DNA of 12,281 nt, from positions 1 through 12,281 of the forward strand of contig NZ_SMMD01000868.1 in the NCBI RefSeq assembly GCF_009711475.1, read 5' to 3'. A program made the translations under genes and the position numbers. Below the pieces are notes generated by a model. That model was not told the origin of the DNA and did not search any database. It saw only the letters and a list, made by a program, of their open reading frames with translations. Within the stretch, counting starts at the first letter, position 1; each line of letters opens with the position of its first letter. The DNA is from Fulvivirga aurantia (GTDB taxonomy: Bacteria > Bacteroidota > Bacteroidia > Cytophagales > Cyclobacteriaceae). Below, one piece after another: positions 7,872 to 12,281 of this stretch.

Positions 7872-7909
7872 GTGGTTAAATTCGTTTAAAGAATATCACA
7901 TAGTCCTCC
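7861..7909 (-). promoter_or_regulatory. Attenuator 2 antiterminator pairing
   Basis: On the minus strand GGAGGACT (7909-7902) is exactly complementary over 8 bases to AGTCCTCC (7868-7861), which is the 5' arm of the terminator just upstream of pheA. Both pairings cannot exist together. The upstream strand lies in codons 22-24 of leader peptide 2 (numbered from the ATG at 7973), 9 bases after the last Tyr codon. A ribosome stalled on the Phe/Tyr run would leave it free to pair, while one reaching the stop codon would cover it and let the terminator form. A weaker earlier partner, AGTCC in leader codons 6-7 (7958-7954), could pair with its 3' half as a region 1:2 structure. Confidence 0.85.
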
Positions 7910-7988
7910 TGCTTCTTTTGTAATAAAAGAAGTAATAAAAGTTGTAGAAGAATGGACTTACGGTATTCATCATTAAAAGCAAAAGCAT
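7896..7988 (-). CDS. Phe/Tyr leader peptide 2 of the aromatic operon
   Basis: This short minus-strand ORF ends at TGA (7898-7896). From the ATG at 7973 it encodes 25 residues, and residues 8-18 read FFYNFYYFFYY: five Phe and five Tyr in eleven. The tail KRSRRTM carries the antiterminator strand. Three in-frame starts exist: 7988 (30 residues, adding MLLLL), 7973 and 7970. The 7988 ATG is preceded at 8-base spacing by AGGAGG in the 3' arm of the first terminator, so I give the longest form; 7973 is the alternative. As in the classical E. coli pheA leader, the product is expected to be dispensable and its translation to act as a sensor of charged tRNA-Phe and tRNA-Tyr for the downstream terminator. 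The run of aromatic codons, the position and the RNA structures together make this convincing. Confidence 0.88.
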   Translation of the reverse strand: MLLLLMMNTVSPFFYNFYYFFYYKRSRRTM

Positions 7989-8018
7989 AAAAAAAGCCTC
8001 CTGATTTTCAGGAGGCTT
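7989..8018 (-). terminator. Attenuator 1 terminator, upstream of leader peptide 2
   Basis: Read on the minus strand, AAGCCTCCTGA (8018-8008), loop AAA and TCAGGAGGCTT (8004-7994) form a perfect 11-bp stem, followed by a T run (7995-7989, its first two in the stem). No minus-strand protein gene ends upstream, because the neighbouring gene at 8209 is divergent. On the plus strand the hairpin is not followed by a T tract and has no plus-strand gene before it. It therefore works on the pheA leader transcript. The 3' arm contains AGGAGG (8002-7997) in possible ribosome-binding position for leader peptide 2. Confidence 0.87.
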
Positions 8019-8048
8019 AGTAAATATTTTAGATACAGATAGCCTCCT
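8010..8048 (-). promoter_or_regulatory. Attenuator 1 antiterminator pairing
   Basis: On the minus strand AGGAGGCT (8048-8041), beginning 4 bases after the leader-1 stop codon, is exactly complementary over 8 bases to AGCCTCCT (8017-8010), the 5' arm of the 11-bp terminator downstream, with a 23-base loop. A ribosome waiting at the stop codon would cover the first strand and favour termination; a ribosome stalled on the Phe/Tyr codons would leave it free. A small competing hairpin, CTTTAA-GTAA-TTAAAG (8062-8047), spans the stop codon and could hold the strand closed when no ribosome is present, playing the part of a region 1:2 structure. Confidence 0.83.
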
Positions 8049-8052
8049 TTAA

Positions 8053-8112
8053 TTACTTAAAGTAAAAAAAGTAAAAACTATAATTGGCTGTATTAGATTT
8101 CTGCGTTTTCAT
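8053..8112 (-). CDS. Phe/Tyr leader peptide 1 of the aromatic operon
   Basis: This 19-residue minus-strand ORF runs from the ATG at 8112 to TAA (8055-8053) and reads MKTQKSNTANYSFYFFYFK. Four Phe and three Tyr fall in the last nine residues. The N-terminal half is polar and has no aromatic codons, so stalling would happen only near the end, close to the antiterminator strand that starts just after the stop. It lies upstream of its own terminator and of the second leader. The sensing role is inferred from codon content and from RNA elements that match the classical arrangement. No Shine-Dalgarno sequence precedes it, as is usual in Bacteroidota. The protein product itself probably has no function. 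Confidence 0.85.
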   Translation of the reverse strand: MKTQKSNTANYSFYFFYFK

Positions 8113-8154
8113 TAATGTCTAAAGATTGATTAAAAATTTTTATTTGACAAAAGG

Positions 8155-8185
8155 TTTTTGATAAAATTTACGGGTGTGTAATTTG
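8155..8185 (+). promoter_or_regulatory. Weak promoter candidate for the DUF1028 gene
   Basis: On the plus strand TTTTTG (8155-8160) is followed after 18 bases by TAATTTG (8179-8185), one base short of the TAnnTTTG element. Initiation near 8190 would leave about 20 untranslated bases before the ATG at 8209. The spacing and match are both imperfect. It overlaps the minus-strand operon promoter candidate. Confidence 0.25.
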
Positions 8186-8195
8186 AGGACCCAAA
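8163..8195 (-). promoter_or_regulatory. Candidate promoter of the attenuated aromatic operon
   Basis: On the minus strand TTTG (8195-8192) is followed after 21 bases by TAAATTTT (8170-8163), which matches seven of eight positions of the Bacteroidota -7 consensus TAnnTTTG at the expected spacing from a -33 TTTG. Initiation would fall near 8155-8160, leaving about 45 bases before leader peptide 1. A second, weaker candidate (TTTG 8151-8148, 20 bases, AATCTTTA 8127-8120) would make leader 1 almost leaderless. Confidence 0.5.
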
Positions 8196-8208
8196 CTAAA
8201 CCAACCTT

Positions 8209-9192
8209 ATGAAGCATCTAATTCTAGTTCTTTTGCTTGTAATCAGTGTTACTGGTCAGGCTCAATTATATAAAGTAGAAAGTCCATTTGCCCACACTTA
8301 CTCTATTGTGGCCCGTGATGAGGTCACAGGAGAAATGGCTGTAGCCGTACAGAGCCACTGGTTTAATGTAGGAGGGGTTGTAAGCTGGGGTGAGGCAGGA
8401 GTAGGTGTAGTGGCAACGCAATCTTTCGTGAATAAATCTTTTGGTATAAGAGGGCTCGCACTTATAAAAGAGGGCAAGACAGCTCAGGAGGCTTTGGATA
8501 TATTATTAGCTACAGATGAAGGCCGCGCTGTAAGACAGGTGTCAATCTTAGATGCTGAAGGAAATGTAGCCACACACACGGGGGAGAGTTGTATTAAATA
8601 TGCGGGACATATAAAAGGAGACAACTATTCTGTACAGGCAAATATGATGCTTACCGATGAAGTATGGCCTGCCATGGCCAATGCCTATGAGCTAAACTAC
8701 GGTTTACCGCTACCGGAACGCATGCTGGCCGTGCTAGAAGCAGCAGAAAAGGCAGGTGGAGATATCAGAGGAAAACAATCAGCTGCATTATTGGTTGTGC
8801 AAGGAGAGAAACTAGAAAATATCTGGGATGACCCGATGATTGATTTAAGTGTTGAGGATGCTGAAAACCCGCTGGAGGAGTTAAAAAGGTTGCTTAAAGT
8901 GTATAGGGCTTATGAGCACATGAATAATGGCGATCTTGCTGTAGAACATGGAGACATGCAAAAGGCTATGGCTGCCTATGGTTCGGCTCAAAAAATGTTT
9001 CCAAATAATCTGGAAATGCAGTATTGGACAGCCATAACTCTAGCCAACCAGGGGGAGCTGGAAAAAGCAAAACCTATTTTAAAAAGAGTTTTTGCAAGAG
9101 ATGAAAACTGGCGCGAACTTACCAGACGACTGCCCGAAGCAGGTTTGCTAGAGTTGAGCGAAGAAGAGATCGATCAGTTACTCGCACTTTGA
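8209..9192 (+). CDS. Secreted DUF1028 family protein (Ntn-hydrolase-like) with TPR-like C-terminus
   Basis: The 327-residue product begins with a signal peptide (MKHLILVLLLVISVTGQA, probable cleavage near residue 18), so it is exported to the periplasm or beyond. Residues about 24-220 match the DUF1028 family: HTYSIVARDEVTGEMAVAVQSHW, GVGVVATQSFVN, ILDAEGNVATHTGESC and GDIRGKQSAALLVV. That family is predicted to have an Ntn-hydrolase fold; no enzymatic reaction is firmly assigned as far as I know. Residues about 225-300 are helical and repeat-like (AVEHGDMQKAMAAYGSAQKMFPNN, then AITLANQGELEKAKPILKRVF), resembling one or two TPR units, after which the chain ends in a short acidic helix. It is divergent from the aromatic operon and 76 bases upstream of a histidine kinase; no functional link is evident. 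Confidence 0.85.
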   Translation: MKHLILVLLLVISVTGQAQLYKVESPFAHTYSIVARDEVTGEMAVAVQSHWFNVGGVVSWGEAGVGVVATQSFVNKSFGIRGLALIKEGKTAQEALDILLATDEGRAVRQVSILDAEGNVATHTGESCIKYAGHIKGDNYSVQANMMLTDEVWPAMANAYELNYGLPLPERMLAVLEAAEKAGGDIRGKQSAALLVVQGEKLENIWDDPMIDLSVEDAENPLEELKRLLKVYRAYEHMNNGDLAVEHGDMQKAMAAYGSAQKMFPNNLEMQYWTAITLANQGELEKAKPILKRVFARDENWRELTRRLPEAGLLELSEEEIDQLLAL

Positions 9193-9268
9193 TGACATTG
9201 AACATTAAGGCTATTTTTTTGGTGATTTGTCGGTTTTCTACCGATTCGGACTTACTTTATTTTTCTAA

Positions 9269-10693
9269 ATGATTGGAATTGCAAAGGGCTCAAATGTAGT
9301 TATACAACTAATAGATGCGAGCGGTACTATTTTATCTCTGGAAGGTGCCAGGTATCTTACTATGAGGCTGCGTAACAAAGCAGCTACTGGTCAGTCGGTA
9401 TACGAAACCTACAAACGCTACACAGGTGTAATAGATGATATAGATAAGGCGATGGCCGGTCAGATAATTGATCGGGAGGTGGAGCTTGATGGCACCATCT
9501 ATGACATGAAATACAGGCCAATCCCTTTAAATGAAGAGGATAAAGGCGTTTTAATGTTATGGCAGGATCTGACGGAAAGAAGAGAGGCCGAAAACAAAAT
9601 ATTGCGAAGTGAGAAAAGGTTTAGAACGCTTTTCGATTTTGCAGATGATGCCATTTTCTTAATGGATCACAAAACCTTTGTAGATGTAAACAAATCAACC
9701 GAAAGGATTTACGGTTGTAATAGAAATCAAATTCTGGGAGAAACTCCAGATCGATTTAGCCCACCTTTTCAGCCCGATGGCAAACCGTCTGAGTTAGCAG
9801 CATTGGAAAAAATAGAAGCTGCCCTGGCAGGTGAAAAACAATTCTTTGAGTGGAAGCACATCAGGTATGATGGTACTCCGTTCGATGCCGAAGTATCTCT
9901 CAATAGGTTAGAAATAGGAGATCGTACGTATATACAGGCGATTGTAAGAGATATAACACGGAGAAAGGAAGCTGAACTCGCGCTACAGGAAAAAAACAAA
10001 GAGCTTGAAATGATTAATGAAGAGCTCGATAAGTTTGTATACAGTGCCTCTCATGATTTACGAGCTCCGATTGCCTCATTGTTAGGCCTTGTACATATCA
10101 TACAGCTAGAGGAGGATCGGGAAAAAGTTTTAGAACTGGTAGAGCGCCAGCGGGTCAGTCTATTGCGTATGGATAGGTTTATACAAGATATTGTTGACTA
10201 CTCAAGAAACAGAAGACTCGTAGCAGAACCTGATAAAATTGATTTTGAGAAAGAGTTTGCCGAGACATTTGAAGCACTCAACTTTATGGATAACGTTGAG
10301 AAAATCAAGACAGAGGTTAAGGTCTCTGGAGATGAATTCTATGCTGATATACGCAGAATTAAGATCATACTCAACAACCTATTTTCCAATGCCATAAAAT
10401 ACTCTGACCTTGAAAAGGAGCAAAGTTTTGTGAAGTTTGAGGTAAAAATAGATGGCGGTGTTGCCCGCATGAAAGTAACTGACAACGGTGAAGGCGTAGA
10501 TGCGGATTCAAAAGATAAACTATTTAATATGTTTTTTAGAGCCTCAGAGAAGGGAAGCGGATCTGGTTTGGGTCTCTACATAGTAAAAGAAGCCATCGAT
10601 AAGATGGGCGGTGCTGTAGAAGTGGATAGCGAACTAAATGTGGGGACAGAATTTCGCATTACTATACCAGATGCCCGCACGATCATGGATTAG
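9269..10693 (+). CDS. Cytosolic PAS-PAS sensor histidine kinase
   Basis: This 474-residue sensor kinase has two PAS domains (about 10-103 and 115-230, each ending in the D-[LI]-T-x-R-[RK] signature: DLTERRE and DITRRKE), a short coiled linker, a HisKA dimerisation domain with SASHDLRAP (259-267, phospho-accepting His262) and a HATPase domain with N-box [10 protein letters not shown] (Asn374), G1 box DNGEG (405-409) and G2 box GSGLGLYIV (431-439). All catalytic boxes are intact. There is no signal peptide or membrane segment, so it senses something inside the cell. An in-frame TAA lies directly before the ATG at 9269, which fixes the start; the first PAS domain lacks the usual N-terminal cap helix. 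No response regulator gene is nearby, so the partner is unknown. The ligand of the PAS domains cannot be told from sequence. Confidence 0.93.
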   Translation: MIGIAKGSNVVIQLIDASGTILSLEGARYLTMRLRNKAATGQSVYETYKRYTGVIDDIDKAMAGQIIDREVELDGTIYDMKYRPIPLNEEDKGVLMLWQDLTERREAENKILRSEKRFRTLFDFADDAIFLMDHKTFVDVNKSTERIYGCNRNQILGETPDRFSPPFQPDGKPSELAALEKIEAALAGEKQFFEWKHIRYDGTPFDAEVSLNRLEIGDRTYIQAIVRDITRRKEAELALQEKNKELEMINEELDKFVYSASHDLRAPIASLLGLVHIIQLEEDREKVLELVERQRVSLLRMDRFIQDIVDYSRNRRLVAEPDKIDFEKEFAETFEALNFMDNVEKIKTEVKVSGDEFYADIRRIKIILNNLFSNAIKYSDLEKEQSFVKFEVKIDGGVARMKVTDNGEGVDADSKDKLFNMFFRASEKGSGSGLGLYIVKEAIDKMGGAVEVDSELNVGTEFRITIPDARTIMD

Positions 10694-11771
10694 CGTGTTT
10701 TAAGCTTTTCTTACTTTCAGAATCGATGTGATTACCTGCGTTTTTTCTTTCAAAGTCAAGTAACCATTGCTTACGCGCCAAACCACCTGCGTACCCGGTA
10801 AGTTGCCCATTACTACCAATCACTCGATGGCAGGGTATAACAATTGCCACCCGATTGTGACCATTAGCCGATGCTACCGCTCTTACAGCCTCAGGTCTTT
10901 GGAGCTTGATCGCCTGCTCTTTGTAAGAGGCTGTTTGACCATAAGGGATTTTCTGCAGTATTTTCCATACTTCGTTTTGAAAATCTGTACCGGGCGTAAG
11001 AAGCTGTAGATCAAAAGTTTGTCTTTTGCCTTCGAAGTATTCCGACATTTGAGCTTGTAATTGCTCAAGATGTGGATTTGTGCCAGGTAAAATCACTGCA
11101 TTCAGCCTTTTCCTTAAGTCTTTAAATTCTGTTTCTAACATCCGCCTGTCGGTAAACTCACACAGACAAATGCCGTCATCAGTAGCACAGGCATACATGG
11201 GACCTAATGGGGTTGTAAATCTTGTGATTACAATGACACCGGTACCAGTTGACTGAGTAGGGGAGCTGCCGAAAATGGACTGATAGCTCTCACCAAAACC
11301 ACTTAGAGATTCAAAGCCGCTGTCATAAGCTGTAGCAGTTACTTTCTCACCGTTAGAGATTTGCCTGTAGGCATTATTGAGGCGCAACATGCGCTGAAAC
11401 GCATGAAATGTGATATTATGATGCTTTTTAAACCATCTTCTGATGGTAGCTGGGTCAATCCCTCGAACTCTTAAATCCTGATCTTTTAAACGCAAATAAG
11501 GCTTTTGAGTTAGCTCTTTGATGATTTGCTCGTAAGCTTTAGGTGTTGCTTCAAGAGGCTCAAGAGGTTTACATACTTTACAAGGCCTGAAGCCATGTTG
11601 CATAGCCTCCTGCACTGATTCAAAAAACCTCACGTTCTCAGGTTTGGGTTTCCGGGCCGTACAAATTGGTCTACAGAAAATGTTGGTGGTTTTTACCCCA
11701 GTGATAAATACACCTTCATAGGATACATCCTTATTGACGATGGCATTGTATTTTTCTTCGAACGTAAGCAT
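10683..11771 (-). CDS. ada: Bifunctional transcriptional activator / O6-methylguanine-DNA methyltransferase (Ada)
   Basis: Ada repairs alkylated DNA by moving methyl groups onto its own cysteines and, once methylated, activates alkylation-response genes. Numbering from the ATG at 11771 (362 residues), the N-terminal zinc domain has Cys33, Cys37, Cys64 and Cys67 (FCRPIC and CKVC), of which Cys33 is the phosphotriester methyl acceptor position. An AraC-type helix-turn-helix region follows (about 80-170, with [21 protein letters not shown]). The C-terminal methyltransferase domain has IPCHRVIG with acceptor Cys314 and a [12 protein letters not shown] end. The longer reading begins at TTG (11783) and adds four residues; ATG is preferred. 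Its last 11 bases overlap the end of the convergent histidine kinase gene. No AlkA or AlkB gene lies in the window. Confidence 0.94.
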   Translation of the reverse strand: MLTFEEKYNAIVNKDVSYEGVFITGVKTTNIFCRPICTARKPKPENVRFFESVQEAMQHGFRPCKVCKPLEPLEATPKAYEQIIKELTQKPYLRLKDQDLRVRGIDPATIRRWFKKHHNITFHAFQRMLRLNNAYRQISNGEKVTATAYDSGFESLSGFGESYQSIFGSSPTQSTGTGVIVITRFTTPLGPMYACATDDGICLCEFTDRRMLETEFKDLRKRLNAVILPGTNPHLEQLQAQMSEYFEGKRQTFDLQLLTPGTDFQNEVWKILQKIPYGQTASYKEQAIKLQRPEAVRAVASANGHNRVAIVIPCHRVIGSNGQLTGYAGGLARKQWLLDFERKNAGNHIDSESKKSLKHANP

Positions 11772-11798
11772 AGCGTTTGGCAATAGTTAAAGTTAATA

Positions 11799-11806
11799 CA
11801 AAACTA
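11799..11806 (-). promoter_or_regulatory. Candidate -7 promoter element of ada
   Basis: On the minus strand TAGTTTTG is an exact match to the Bacteroidota -7 consensus TAnnTTTG. It lies 27 bases before the ada ATG, giving a plausible short untranslated leader. The region 19-21 bases upstream has no good TTTG, so the promoter would be weak or activator-dependent, which would suit a self-activated gene. No recognisable E. coli-type Ada box is seen. Confidence 0.4.
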
Positions 11807-11864
11807 GTATGCCATTAAAACTGGTGCTACCGAAAAATGAACAGGCAATTTTTTATTTAGTTAA

Positions 11865-12281
11865 TTACAAGGTCACAATGACTTTGTACAATTCTCCTCT
11901 GTCAGCTATCCTGTCAAGATTAAGGTCATTATGAATAACTAAGTACAATTTCTCTACACCAGAGTCTTCAAAAGAGACAGGTGTGCCATCGATGTATATT
12001 TCGTCAATATTAAATTGTAGCTTAAGAAAATCATCCTCGCGGTCTATTAAGCTTACACGGGTGTAGTTTTCATTTTCATAGAATAGATAATGATTGGCTT
12101 TATCTCTGATATATAATGCTTTATATCCATCTGCCTCGGTAGCCATTCCTGTACCGAAAGCAAAGTATTTGATGTCATCAAGTGCTTTGCCCTCAGCTGC
12201 GAGGGACATGTCGTTTTCATTAGATAAGGATGCCAATTTCAACGAATAAGTCGCTCCTCTTTTATAGGCTTTATTAAAATA
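11865..12281 (-). CDS. C-terminal part of an unrecognised protein with an EF-hand-like loop
   Basis: The frame is open from the right edge (12281) to TAA at 11867-11865, giving the last 138 residues of a protein whose start lies outside the window; an internal TTG at 12242 is not a convincing start. I do not recognise the family. The chain is acidic, alternates short beta-like segments with charged turns (KALYIRDK, then NHYLFYENENYTRVSLIDRED) and has no membrane segment, which would suit an exported or lipid-anchored beta-rich protein (inference). Near the end, DLNLDRIADRGE fits the calcium-binding loop pattern DxNxDxxxDxxE, with Arg in place of the usual Gly at position 6. It is upstream of ada on the same strand, with a 93-base gap and no visible terminator. 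Confidence 0.7.
   Translation of the reverse strand, partial: YFNKAYKRGATYSLKLASLSNENDMSLAAEGKALDDIKYFAFGTGMATEADGYKALYIRDKANHYLFYENENYTRVSLIDREDDFLKLQFNIDEIYIDGTPVSFEDSGVEKLYLVIHNDLNLDRIADRGELYKVIVTL

Noticed and set aside
7989..8018. Reading the hairpin as the 3' terminator of an ordinary gene
   Set aside because: The T tract is only on the minus-strand side and no minus-strand protein gene ends upstream; the next gene at 8209 is divergent. It fits only the operon leader.
7840..8050. Riboswitch or T-box for an amino acid
   Set aside because: There are no T-box landmarks or known aptamer folds that I can see, whereas short ORFs rich in Phe/Tyr codons with 2:3 and 3:4 pairings explain every element.
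9230..9244. Small inverted repeat TCGGT/ACCGA between the DUF1028 and kinase genes as a terminator
   Set aside because: It has only a 5-bp stem and no T tract directly after it; too weak to call.
1..12281. CRISPR arrays, insertion sequences, tRNA or rRNA genes, phage attachment sites
   Set aside because: No repeat arrays, transposase-like reading frames, tRNA cloverleaf sequences or target-site duplications were seen on either strand.

Overview
The window looks like chromosomal DNA of a member of the Bacteroidota, most likely a Cytophagales/Fulvivirga-like marine or soil bacterium. Support comes from moderate G+C, start codons without obvious Shine-Dalgarno sequences, promoter-like elements of the TTTG / TAnnTTTG type, a DAHP synthase fused to chorismate mutase, and a dehydratase - aminotransferase - dehydrogenase - DAHP synthase gene order. 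The taxon is an inference from gene content; no rRNA or marker gene is present.

Layout. 1-302 (+) is the 3' end of a protein that looks like an outer-membrane beta-barrel. It converges with a minus-strand mlaE-mlaF pair (305-1782), the permease and ATPase of a lipid transporter. A short-chain dehydrogenase (1990-2694, +) ends at a probable terminator (2716-2751) facing the end of murB (2763-3785, -). From 7828 down to 2763 runs one tightly packed minus-strand gene set: prephenate dehydratase (pheA), an aminotransferase, prephenate dehydrogenase (tyrA), DAHP synthase/chorismate mutase, and then murB. The first four supply the first reaction of the shikimate pathway and the complete phenylalanine/tyrosine branch. 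On the right are a secreted DUF1028 protein (8209-9192, +), a cytosolic PAS histidine kinase (9269-10693, +), an Ada-type DNA alkylation repair regulator (10683-11771, -) and the 3' end of an unrecognised gene (11865-12281, -).

Main discovery. The 380-base gap between pheA and the divergent DUF1028 gene is not empty. Read on the minus strand it holds two complete ribosome-mediated transcription attenuators in series. Each consists of a short leader ORF packed with Phe and Tyr codons (7 of the last 9 residues before the stop in the first; 10 of 11 consecutive residues in the second), a GGAGG-containing strand at or just after the stop codon, an intrinsic terminator with a 7- or 9-U tract, and an exact 8-bp complementarity between the GGAGG strand and the 5' arm of its own terminator, which is the antiterminator. 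The predicted logic is that shortage of charged tRNA-Phe or tRNA-Tyr stalls the ribosome in the leader, the antiterminator forms, and the aromatic operon is transcribed; when both are plentiful RNA polymerase is stopped twice. The 3' arm of the first terminator also carries AGGAGG placed 8 bases before an ATG that is in frame with the second leader, which could link the two switches. A promoter candidate lies upstream at 8163-8195. The remaining genes look ordinary for this phylum.
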